Positions 34,701-46,410 of a DNA stretch of 64,000 nt are shown one piece after another. The notes beneath the pieces were generated by a model. The model was given only the letters and a program-made list of their open reading frames with translations, was not told where the DNA came from and did no database searches. Made by a program: the position numbers and the translations under genes. Positions within the stretch are counted from its first letter, which is position 1; every line of letters starts with the position of its first letter. The stretch is from positions 1-64,000 of the forward strand of contig NADL03000504.1 in assembly GCA_002205965.3 (NCBI GenBank), read 5' to 3'. Source of the DNA: Kappaphycus alvarezii. Its lineage: Eukaryota; Rhodophyta; Florideophyceae; Gigartinales; Solieriaceae.

Positions 34701-37700
34701 ATAAACGATCGCTGGTTTTTAGGGTATTTCATTGTACATGGCATTATTTTGAGAGAAAAAAGTCAAAATATTAGATTTAAACTGTTACATTATTTCTTCT
34801 GACCTTCAGTGGTCTTTTTTTTATCAAATTGCACTTCAAACACTGTGTAACTATATTAGAAACATGTTAGAGATCCTCTAACTTTTCGTGAGGAAATTAT
34901 AAACTAGAAAAAACTTCCTAGAAGTATTTTATGCTATTAATCCTAAAAGAAAGTAGTCGAATATGTTCCAAACATTCTATGAAAGAAAATCGGTACGTCT
35001 ACTAACTGTGAGTCTTATATAGAAGATATAGAATTAAAATTAGAACAACTAGAACAGAGAAATCCTGGTGGGCTTTTTTCAAAGGATATGTTAAAGTAAG
35101 TTCAACATATTAACAACGACTGCATGTAATGAATTGAAAAAATATAAGAGTGATACAAATATAGGCAATATTTAACCGTCCTTAATTCTTTGACTTTCAT
35201 TACATTTTTTCAAAACGATGTACTTTGAATTTTCGTTTTCGAGACCAGTGAATTACAATTTTAGTGTAGGGCATGATTTTTTAAAATTAAAGTTGTTTAT
35301 CTATCTAATTGTCGAATTTTTTAGAATCTTTTCCTAGCTTCATAGATAAAGTGATGACTCGCCATATTATCAGTAATATTTTCATCTCAGAGCTTTTTAT
35401 AACTAATTACAAATTTAACTATATCAAATTAGTTTAATGGAGCTGAGGGTCGACTACGGCGACAGCAACACATACTCATAATCATGGACCCGTATCTCTG
35501 TGCAACGAGAAAAAAAGTCCCTCAAATATCTCTAAAATTTAGGGCTAAATGTTTGTTACAATTATCTCGCGTAATTCCGTTGGGAAATAAACGAAGGAGA
35601 AGTTTTGATCTCATGAAAAATTCAAAACTTTTAATTATGACAGAGACAATGTTTTTCAATCACAAAAGGAATTAAAAACATTAATATAACGCAAATTATC
35701 TGTAACTACTTCATATTATCTCTTATCAGCTTTAAATGCATAGAAAAAGTTTCCACTAGAAAGATTCATTTAGACCACGAGAAATGTTATCAAGGAGATG
35801 AAAAATGAAGTAATTGTTCATTGCAGATTACAAAAAACTTCAAACATCTAACAAATTATTTTCAAAACACTGTGATCATTCAAATTGTTGAACTATTCGA
35901 ATTATGGAACCTTAATTTTAACCTTCCATTAGTTGTGAAATCATTTCAAATGGTGTCATATTTGGACACTTTGAGGGGAGCATTTGGAACTAAACTCTCT
36001 GACTCATCATTCGAATATTTTCAAATACATGAATAAGTTTATAGCATGTTAATACTGAAACGTCTAGTTATCAAAGTTTTCTTTAAATGGTTAAGCCTTG
36101 TGCCAGGAATTAGGACTAAAGTTGGAAGTTAATTTATTCCTAAACAGGCGAACAGATGCTGTTCAGTAGATTACAGCATTATAAAAAATTTTCAGAGCTA
36201 GTAGAACTAAACGAAAAAAATAAAATTTCCTTTGAAATTTATCAAAATACCATAGAATATCGTTTATTGAATATATAAATATATCCATGAAAAAATTGCC
36301 TATCGTAAACCTAATATTTCGAAATTTCCAGTCCTGAAGTAAATCAAATAATTGCATGGACCATAAAGCCTACTCAAGTCTGTTAAATCGCTTTTAGTAT
36401 TGAAAAGTACCCATAAGTAAGGTTTGTTCTGCACCATATCAATTTCGAACTTGATATTTCTACTTTTTCGACTCAAAATATCTGTTTTTGTTTCAAAGTA
36501 TTCCTATTTTCGAAAAAATGATCACCAGTTTATGTAATATGGAAGCCTCAAGGCTTTATCTTAAGGAACCAGTATTTTTTAAATTCCCCGTGAGTATTTT
36601 TCTTCATCTCATTGTTTTGTGTATGTCAATTCAACTTTTTGAATGAAAAGACCCCTCGACCACATATAAATCTACCAACGCTTAGAATGAATCTATTTGG
36701 AATAAAAGAGGTTCTTCATGGCAATGGAGAAGGGCTTAACTTCTCCCATTTGTATGCTATTGAAATTTGTTTTTGTCATTACCCTGATTTTTTGTTTTAA
36801 TTCTAGGTGTGTATAAATCTAGTCTCATCAATTTAGTTAACTTTAGTAGATGATCTTTCATTGGATGAAGGTATGTTGAAGTATATTTTTTCGATATTAC
36901 GTACTAAGTCCTATTAAAAATTCTGATATAAGTGGGCTGGAAAATGGTTAAAGATAATGTTCGAATCAATTCGAGAAATACTGTAGAATTTGTATTTTAG
37001 AATAAGTAAAGGAAAAATGTACCATTATTTTTTAGATGGCTATGAGAAATGAAGAACCTAAGAATAGCCGTGACAATTACTCAATAAAGGCGGATAAACT
37101 TATCGAAGATAGTCTATGAACATAGAGAAGGCACATACAGAGCTTTTCCGCGAATCTTAAATACAAAACACTAAAAACTCGGACTTGACTTTCAAAGAGT
37201 AAAAAACCTCATATACCTCCCGAAAATGAGTTCAACCCCTAAAAAGACTGAGAGGACTAGGGTTTGAGAAATATTTCAAAATTTCAAGTAAAATAAAGGC
37301 ATTTTAAAAGCAAATAGGTTCTGGGGCGATTCAATTATTTTCCCTAAATGAACAGGGTAAAGAGGAATTTGAAGCTGCTAGCAGAACATGTGGTTAGAGA
37401 CTGAAAACGTCATAAAAACTAGTTACTCGGATGATCCTTCAATAGTTCCTAGCCTGTTTCGGTGAATTAAAAACAACTTTATTTTTGGAAAATAAAATCA
37501 GACTACTCTTCGAAAAGTAAAGGAGCATGTTTGTAGTAAAGCGAAATTTTTACTGGGTCTGGGACTGCTAAATTCAATCTTAACAAATTAAGTTTCGAGC
37601 GCCCATTGAATTCTCCACGCTCATGAATTTCTAGCAGAAACTAGGCAGCTGTTTGTGACACTACACCACTCGTTCATTATATATATGAGCGCTATCGTAC

Positions 37701-38659
37701 AATCACCTACGATGAAAACTACTATGAACTACACAATTGAAGTGTAATTACCATGATTTATTGTATTATCCGGAATTTGGACTGTAAAAGTGAGTACTCT
37801 ACCCGGTTGAAGCTAAAGGCTTTACTCACGTTGCAATGATTTTAGATGACCAGCTCAATCTTAGACGACGGTACTACGTATATTTAAAATACAGTACCGA
37901 GAGAATCTTTTATGGGTCACTCTTCTTATGTCTGAAGCGGCTCAATGGCTCAAGCGACCTAGATATGTAATCTAAATGATAATTGGTACATAAGAGTTCA
38001 TTGCGCAATACAGATATGCATTAATGAACTAGGATTGTAACGATGATTTTGTGAGGATCTTCAAAAAGCCCAACACAATTAAAAGAAGCGTCAGTGAATA
38101 TATATATGGCAATCAAAAGAGATAGGATCTACTGGAAAATTTCATGGTCATGTCAGTTGAAGTAAAAGAATATTTAGATGACAGAAAGTCTATCAGTGGT
38201 GCAAATGTTTTTTCAGGGAATAATATTGCCCACTTTGCAACTCTATCAGTGTTGCAAATTTTTTTGTGGTGTGATTTATGTATTGTTTTGTTGTATTTAT
38301 ACGGCTATCCACCCCCATTTGCACCAGCAAATAAACCGTCCCAAATTTGTTTTTAACTAGAATTAAACATCCGAACAGCAAATGAAAGATAGGCGTGTAT
38401 TTCATTCTATACTAGGTGAGCGTTTCACGTGAACACTCACGTTTCCGATCGAAACCAGACCCCTCGCTCGACAATCCGTCGAGGACCATCTTGGCTTCAC
38501 TTTCTCTCTTTATTCTCTCGTCATGGCAGAGAACACCAATCACGGTTGGAACGTCATGAAGATAGCTCACAGAGCGCATTTTATCCCACCAGAGAGCAGT
38601 GAAGAAGACGTGATACTTTCTACGTCCCAGAAAATCCCCACTGCCAATCACATCGCCCC
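31702..38659. other. Long AT-rich stretch, no recognisable gene
   Basis: Frames here are short, AT-driven and without motifs, on both strands. It may contain very old mobile DNA beyond recognition by eye. No tRNA, rRNA or simple tandem array was seen. Confidence 0.5.
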
Positions 38660-39658
38660 ATGAGAAAACATTTCTCATCCAAATTCATACGGCGCAAGAA
38701 GCGATACGATATCATCATCATTGCCACCTGGCTGACAGCTCCACAGCACACTCGAGGGAGACCAAAAGGGTTTTTTTACAAGCGCAAGACAAACGTTCGT
38801 AAAAATCCGCAAATTGAAAGTATAACAGAAGAAAGGAAGGGAAGAGGAAAGTCGTTTACTCCTTAAGAAGCAATAGTTCTAGCAAAAACTGGGGCAGCCC
38901 AATTGATGAAAGGGCCAAACCAGAGTGAATAAACGCTTTGGGAAAAAATTGAACGTATATGTGCAGAGATGTACTGCGTGAAACAGACTAGTGAATCTCT
39001 GCTCTGCAAATGGATGCAGTTTTCGAGGGAGTCCCAGAATGTCTTGGCAACAACGGCAAAGGTGAAATCAAAGAAGATTTCTGGAACAACAGATGAAGAA
39101 ATTGAAGGTCTAGCTATGGAAATATATAGGAATAAAGCGGGCAAAAAGGATGAAAATGGTGTTTCCAATATGCTCCTCCTTTTAAGTGTATAGAGGTGTC
39201 AGATTATCCTCCGTTGCAGCCTAAATTTGAGCATATCTAAGTCGCTAGCCAGAATGAAAAGGAAGATAACATTGTGTCAGAAAAGTTTGATTTGTAGAGA
39301 AGTATGGGAGGAAATATGGAGAACGGGGTATATACTACTGTTGGTGAGGTGTAAATGAACGAGATCGTGCAAAACAAAGGACCAGTTCGGATAAGGAGAG
39401 CAAAAGGGAACGATAGCAATCAACGAAGTAGTCTCCAAATCGAAAAAAACGCTGGAAAAGCTCTCAAAAACGATGGATGTCGGAAACGAGGTTCTATCGG
39501 TAATCAAAAAGAGCAATGTTGAATCTGCTGATACTAACAACGACTACAGAATTTTACAGATGCTCCACAGAGACTCTCAGGAGTTCAAGGAAATAATGAA
39601 GAGCATACTTAGAGATAGACGCGAAAGAAGCAGGAAGAAGGTTGGAGAGCTGGAATAA
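38660..39658 (+). pseudogene. Harbinger second ORF, Myb/SANT-like, decayed
   Basis: Plus-strand reading shows RGKSFTP then EAIVLAKTGAAQLMKG, then LWEKIERICAEMY and ESLLCKWMQFSRESQNVLA, a trihelix Myb/SANT-like domain with spaced aromatic residues. A conserved-looking ISGTTDEEIEGLAMEIYRNK follows, and a charged C-terminus from about 39400 to 39658 (DYRILQMLHRDSQEFKEIMK). From 38660 to 39193 it is one frame with two in-frame TAA stops, near 38864 and 38930; the remainder lies in other frames. It converges with the transposase relic at 40.13-41.35 kb, matching the layout of the units at 29.6 and 52.7 kb. Confidence 0.75.
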
Positions 39659-40129
39659 GATAATGTAAATCATCATTAAATGCATCGGAAAGAACTGTAT
39701 TTACACGAGTTTGGATCAACGGGATGATACAGAGTAGGACTGAATACGTCAAAAGAGGGTCCTCTCGAAGTAGAAATAGTGGAATTGGTACCTTTCACTG
39801 CTAATCCGATAGGATGACTATTGACAGAAGATAGTCTGGATTGGTTACATGACTATAAATTCCAAGTATATTGCAGAATGTTTGAGCTGTGACAATGCTT
39901 AAGTATACTCAAGTATGCTGTAAAATGCGTCGCACCCCTTTCAGCGCTTCTAAACGTACTCATTTGCCCTAAGACCTAGTACAATAGTCAGAAAGAATAA
40001 TGATCGATTAAAACTACTCCGGAGAATATCCAGAGGTTCCATATACTTTAAGGTTTTGTAGAAGCTAGCAGCTACTGACAATAAAAAATGCTCGACTAGT
40101 CAGTCGCTTCGTTTCATGTTGCTTTGATG

Positions 40130-41345
40130 CCTTTTATTAAATCCCTCTGTAAGGAATTGAACGCACTTTCTGCAGTCATTTATTGCTCCTTCATCGCCAT
40201 ATATTCCCAGTCAAATCCAATGGAAGCAAATTACGCCTCTCTTTCTTCTTTGTACACTTGTGTCTCTTGCATAGATGCAGTAGCATTCTGTAATTCGATC
40301 TCGTACATCTCGGCAACCACATCAAATGATCTTCCTTCATCTTTTTCATCCTCCATGAAATCACCTCCCTGACTCGTTCTAACGAGCATACTGTGCACGA
40401 TGGCGCACGAATTGCTGATATTGACAATATATTCTTTGTATTATTGATAGCATTCACGGCACAAAATATAAAATCGAGCCTGCAAGACACCGAAAGCTTG
40501 TTCGATATCTTTCCCTATAGCTTCCTGGCGCTGCGCGTACATGGATTTTTTTCTCGAATTCAGAATGGTGAATGATTTTGGCAAACAACAGCCAGTTGGG
40601 ATACATTCCGTCCTCCATGAATTATGGAAGTTCTCCACAAAAAGCAAAGGCATAAATGCGGTAGTCAGAACTGAAACGGAATTTGTAAGTAACATTCAAG
40701 ATATTTGTGAAAAAAGGAGAGAATGCGAACAATGTTTTGCCCAATAAATTCCAGAGCGGCCTGGAAACCAATGCCAAGTATAAAGGTCTCGATCGCAATA
40801 GGCTTCAACCCGAATTGTAGCCAGCTTTCTTTCCCTCGTGTTGTGATACTATCCTTTCAGAGAGTGAGGACAGCTCTTCCACTCGATCTTACTACAATCG
40901 ATTCCTCCTACGCATGTGGTAAACACAGTCACTCTATACTTTCTCTCAATAGATTCTTGCTCGGTTTTCGATGGCCGCCGGTTTAGAAAATTTGGGTCAT
41001 AAAGCTTAACAATGCACTCAAAAAATAGACGAAAATACTACCGCAAAGTCCTGTATGACATATTAGCCCACCATCCATGTCCTCTAAAGATCGCACTGTT
41101 CCCAATCGTCGAAGAGATGCCAAACCCTTCATTCGCGAAGTAATTCCGCGCTTTCCGTCACCATTGCGTCTAGGAAAGTTGCTGGTGAGATCTTCATGAA
41201 GCGTATTACACATATCTCTAAGAACTCTGAAGCTTCTTCGAAATGAACGTAGACCATGAACCAATGATAGAATCGAAAAGTAATTTATGCATGTACTTTG
41301 GCTACGATTGATATTCCGTGTCCCCGGAAGTTCCCTCTTATCCAA
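40130..41345 (-). pseudogene. PIF/Harbinger-like DDE transposase, decayed
   Basis: On the minus strand: FRRSFRVLRDMCNTLHEDL near 41250, ITSRMKGLASLRRLGTVRSL near 41130, SLEDMDGG, then in the 3' part CIPTGCCLPKSFTI and AIGKDIEQAFGVLQARFYIL near 40490-40520. The last block is the highly conserved D-x-E-R-A-F-G-x-L-Q-x-R-F catalytic tail of plant and algal Harbinger-like nucleases, here with Gln at one position. Several frame changes and stops interrupt it. It forms a convergent pair with the Myb/SANT-like relic to its left. Confidence 0.75.
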
Positions 41346-44300
41346 TGTCTACTCTTCCAGCTGTTAATTTCTGCCACGCTAGCTGTGGGCAGAGACGCAC
41401 AAAGACTGGTGTTTAGAATCAGAATGGCTTTACTCAACATCATTTTGGCTTGAAGCCTTCGATTCGCAGCAAGCTCCGGATTCGCTTGTTAAAATTTTGT
41501 GCTAGCATCCTTTTGAAGATTCCATCGCATCGGTACTTCTTTAACCGCAATAAAAATATTGATTTTCACTAATTTTTTGGTCCGGTCTACTTTATTGGTC
41601 GAGACCGAGTATAAGGCCTAGTATTACCGTTCTCGTTCTCCAGATTTTTTACCGCCACTGTTTGGGTTACGCAGTCATTTTTTTCCTTCAACAGTGTATA
41701 CTAAATTTAATGCGACGTAAAGTTTTCCCCTCTCGTAGACTTGCTCTACTGTTTACATAGGTCATTGGCATTGGTTTCGCGATCATTTTTGAATCTCTTG
41801 GCTACATAAAGTGTCTCAATCCAAGATTCTAAGAGTACATCCTCAACTGAGTTTCTGTAAAGTACCAATATTCCGTTTTTTGTGGGAGGCACTGATATTT
41901 TTCTTGCCCTTTGTCCAATGCACGAAGCCGGTTTCGTGTGGCTGAAAAGCTTTTCTCATTCTTTTGACTGCAGATGCGATACGACAGTCGCGACAACCAT
42001 GAAGGGTGTGATGGTGTAGTAGATTCAATGTGAGTCAAACGTTAGGATAAAGGGAAAGAGAAATAAGAATATCAAAACATCGATAAGGACCATGTCTTAT
42101 GTCAAGTTTGATCGGCTGCCTTTGCCTGTGCAAGTATCTCTGCCCCAATTGCGCAGAATGAGCCAACAATGCTTATAACAGTGCTATTAGTTCTTATTAA
42201 ATACTATACAACATTAAAATAAGATCCCAGAGATGTATCCCGTTTAGTCATAGGATTATTTCCATTAGTTTGCATCAGAAAGTACCAATTGAGCCGCACT
42301 GGTGCCACCAAGGTAATTTTTAGAAGGCTCAAGATATTTCAGAAACGAATTAAGCTGCGTAATCTCGTGGAGGACTTAATCGACCTCAATCAAGTGGTCA
42401 TCTCTAAGATCAGTAGTAAAATTTTGCACGATACGTAACAAATATTTTGCGTAATCTCGTGGAGGACTTAATCGACCTCAATCAAGTGGTCATCTCTAAG
42501 ATCAGTAGTAAAATTTTGCATGATACGTCACAAATATTTTGCAGAGTTGAGAAATCCGCGCTTAATCCAGTGAGTTGATACTCAAGGGCTCTGAAATACT
42601 TGGATTCATCTGTTGCACAATTATTGTTGGTTTTTCATCAGGGTGTAGGAAAAGTTTTAAAAGGTTTCTTGGCATTTTTCGTCGAAATAATTATATTTAT
42701 TTTGTTTTCTTTTCATTTGTGGTGTCTTTTGACTAAATAATGGTTTCAAACACTTTACTTACCTTGAAGCGCTTAAAAATTGCTGCCTTGAAAACTTGGA
42801 TCAATTATAACAGTGTAGCAAAGGAAGTCATCCACGACTTGGGAAATAAAAAGATTCGAACTTACAGATGAGTCATATTTCAAAAAGTAAAGACAATTTA
42901 CGGATACATTAAATTTCATAATAGAACATCTATTCTTCGACTGAAAGTTTTTGAAAACGAAACGGTTTAAAAAGGACATATACGGACACAAAAAGCTTCC
43001 ATAAAAAGAAAATACTCAAAGTCCAGCCTTTCAATAGACGTTTTTAGACATTGAGTTTCAATGGTACAGTTAGAAGGAATGATTCAGAGATGAATATCGT
43101 TGCAAAAGGAAATTGAAGTATCAAAGATGTCCATAGCTGTGAAAAAAATCAAGGTGGTGCTACAGCAGAAACAAGAGCCTGTATAGCAGGAGTTGGAGCC
43201 GGTTAAAATTCCGAATATGTAATGTACTTCAATACATAACATTCGTAACTAGCCTTAAATTAAAATTCAAAATTCCAACTCTTCATAAGCTTTACATGAA
43301 AAAATACGATGATACCATATTTGAATATGTTATTAAGCTTCCAAAATTGCCTTAATTAAATGAATTTGTATCCTTATAATTGAATGTTTCCTGTGGGATT
43401 GACTCATCAATGGGGTTCCTTGGTGCGATTTAATCAATCCTACCTTTCAATCACAAGCTCATAAAAAATTGGTTCTCGAATGAGGCGAATTATCGTTTGG
43501 GTTTAAACAAGCTAGTCATGCAGAAAAATGGTATTGTCGACGACTAAAACGCTAAAAAACATCTTAACACTTTTCAAATTGGCGCACTCTTGGTCATTTT
43601 GAGCTCAAATCCTTTAGTTCCATCCCGAATATCCTTTTCTTTTTCACAAGAGAATATATTGTTAAATTCACAAAATTGATTCTGAAACGGTTTTTGAGTA
43701 TCCTAAAAGTCATTGATACTATAAGAGAACTACTGTATGGAGGAATGATTCTCTTTTGATTGATTTTTCGTATAGTTTACATTTTTTGCGCTTTTTATGG
43801 CTAGAGGAAAGACAGAGTCAGAGCATAAGGACCATATTCACCTTCTTCATCCCACTTAATTTGATGCTCTTATTCCCTTTCTTAACTTTGGATATTAACA
43901 AAATCGTAAATTTTGTGAAACGATATAAAGCCATACGTACTCATATGCGACTTTTAGCCGCTTTATGCTTCCATGTTTGTTCTGATTTGGCTCCACGAAA
44001 TGATATTCTGCGTTTGAACCTATCCAAAATTCACAACACCATGCTTTACTTGCTTGCCAGTGGTGGTGCAGTACAGTTTTCCAATTCGTCTACTCATTTG
44101 CAGTTTCGTTGAGATTGAAAAAGGAGCGAAAAGATGAGGAAGCAAAGATTTTCGGCAAAAAATAAGCATCAATTAGATGGTCGATAATTTAGCAACTAGA
44201 TTTGGCTTCCAGAGACATATCATTGTTGCGGAAGGGGACCTTGATGGGCAAATATTTATAACTACGGCAGGTAGTCAAAGACAGTGTTTCAATCTATAAA

Positions 44301-44874
44301 CGAACAACGACGAGTTCGAGAAACCTTACCGGTAGAACTTGAGACAATAAACCTCTGTGTCTCCGAGAAGGACGGCGGAAGTGATGCCCGGCGACGCTGA
44401 ATTTATTCACGACCACCGGACCGGAGCTGCCACAATGGCGGCGATGTTTTCCTGTAATGCATACTGTAAGTCAAGGTAATGAAAAGTTGGCTTTAGTATC
44501 CCCTTGGGTGGATATGGAGTTGTGGATCCAGTACCGTACTGTGCAGTACTGCACTGTTGCGGCTACTTTAAAGACACAGCTATAGTGCCAGCAGAAATTA
44601 TGCGGACACATTGAATTTATAAATGAGTCAAAAGTGGGTCAATATTTCTGCAAACGAACGGCAGAAACCATAAAAAAAGGCAAACTGTCCAACAAGCAAC
44701 CGTATCAGCGCGTAACTAGCAATTGGCTACTACAGGGGCGGAAAAAGTATACGGAAGACGACGATTCTCTTCGCCCATCAGTCTTATTTGCCAAACTTAG
44801 GGCATAGTAAAACCAAATGAGCGGAAAATACACCACCCTAACCGCCCGCACAATCCTCCGCGAAATTCAACATC
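41346..44874. other. No recognisable gene; AT-rich with a local duplication
   Basis: No family motif was read. A 118-codon plus-strand frame at 43756-44112 (with KRYKAIRTHMRLLAALCFHV) matches nothing I know and is flanked by nothing that supports a gene. A TACCGTACTGTGCAGTACTG cluster lies at 44532-44551. Confidence 0.45.
42357..42540 (+). repeat. 92-bp tandem duplication
   Basis: Copies at 42357-42448 and 42449-42540 start GCGTAATCTCGTGGAGGACT and differ at about two positions. It is a recent direct duplication in otherwise old sequence. Confidence 0.95.
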
Positions 44875-45780
44875 ATGCCTCGTGGACCCACCCCAGCCGA
44901 AAACGATAGAGTGCAGTTCTTGGCTTTCCATCAAGGCAGCTGGGTGATTATAGCACTCGCTTTTTAGCTCAATCGCTCCGAAGACATAATTGATCGTTTT
45001 TGAGAGCTCCAAGTGCCTATGAGATCAAAAAAGTCCAGGAAATCCGCCGAGAATGACCTAATCGGATAAGCAATACCTTCCTTGTGAGGCCTCCAAGGGT
45101 CATTTTCAAAATGCCCTCAATCTTCCCATCAAGCAACGGAGAGTGCGACAGATTCTCAATGCATGCAAAAATCTTAAATTGAGAAAATGCAGAAGGCACC
45201 ACTAATCACCATCGATCATAAGAAGGAGCGTCTTTCATTCGCCGAGAAAGACGCCTCCTGGGATGACGAGAAGCAGTCTCGGGTCATTTTCAACTACGAA
45301 AAGGAGTGTCTTTTGGACGATCCAGATGGCTGTATTTCGCACTGGCAGGATCTAAGACAATATAAAAGGATCTTGGGTTGTCGGAAAAATGGCGAAGGAG
45401 TGATGATGATCTGGGCCACATTTCCTTTTGAGGGGAGGACACTTTGAATGTTATTTCTGGAATCAATGACTCTGAGAAGAACAACTCGATTCTGCGAGAG
45501 CATTTGCTACCTTTTGCTGCCGAGAAGTATCACTTAAACAGGATATTTCAATAAGAAAATTCTGCTATCCACACCTCGATGCACACAAAAGTTTGGTTTG
45601 AAGGCAATTTTGTTAATTTTCTCCCGTGACCGGCGAAATCTTCGGACTTTAATCCTATAGAGAGCCTTTGGATGATCTTAGCACGCTGTATTGCTGAGAA
45701 TTTATGGGTTACATCGGTAGAACAACAAATAAAGTTACCTAGTTGCACTAGCCCAAGGGATAAACAGATTTGTCAAAAGG
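44875..45780 (+). pseudogene. Tc1/mariner-like transposase relic
   Basis: Starts MPRGPTPAENDRVQFLAFHQ, the usual helix-turn-helix N-terminus of this family. Then come ITIDHKKERLSFAEKDASWD (45210 on) and RVIFNYEKECLLDDPDGCIS (about 45275-45335). GEGVMMIWATFPFEGRTL (about 45390-45445) carries the G-x-x-M-I/V-W-G/A block, and the 3' end shows SSDFNPIESLWMILARCIAE (about 45635-45695), the final D-x-N-P-I-E block. The first catalytic Asp of the usual S-D-E-K block is replaced in FNYEK, and stops and frame changes separate the blocks, so it is inactive. No terminal repeats were identified. Confidence 0.85.
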
Positions 45781-46410
45781 GGGCTAGCCAGAAGTAGCAC
45801 CGAAAAGTGAGTTGGTCCTATGGGTGGGCGTGGAGCCGATAGGATTACAAGGGGGATACCTTGTCGGGGATGCCTACTTGGAGACAGTAGAGTAATATAC
45901 CAAAGAGTGCTTATCTCTTTTCTTTTTCGCTCACCTCACAAACCGTTCTCCTTGTAAGGCTAGCTAACCTACTGAAAACTACAGTAAAAAATCGCCACCA
46001 AGGACACGTGGCTCATCTAATGCCCTCTATAGCGCTCGCTAATAGGAGTGTAGCTTAGGTCTCACGACCCGCTCCCCGGTCCTCTTGTAAGTGTTACTGT
46101 ACTCGACCGTACAGTAGGGTGCCAGCACCCCATCACATCGCTCATGAGCACGATGCTACATACCATCTCTCCCACAGGTGACCGTTTCCTGTCTAAAGTG
46201 CGCCCTATCACTATGACTGGCTACTGTACTACACACGCCGCGTGTACGCTGATTCGAAGCATTTTCAAAACAAAAAGGATGTGGTTGGTGCAAGGGCTGG
46301 GTGTGATTGTTTCCGCCTAATGCACCAAATTTTATTTGAATTACAGTTGAGCGCCAATGTCGCTGTCTAGCGCATGCAGTATACTGTAATGGTCGATTGC
46401 GCGGGTATTT
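45781..46410. other. No recognisable gene
   Basis: Mixed-composition spacer between two mobile relics. It contains a TACTGTACTCGACCGTACAG run near 46096-46115. Nothing coding is supported. Confidence 0.5.

Noticed and set aside
43756-44112. 118-codon plus-strand frame
   Set aside because: No family match, AT-driven hydrophobic composition at its start, and no neighbouring gene features.
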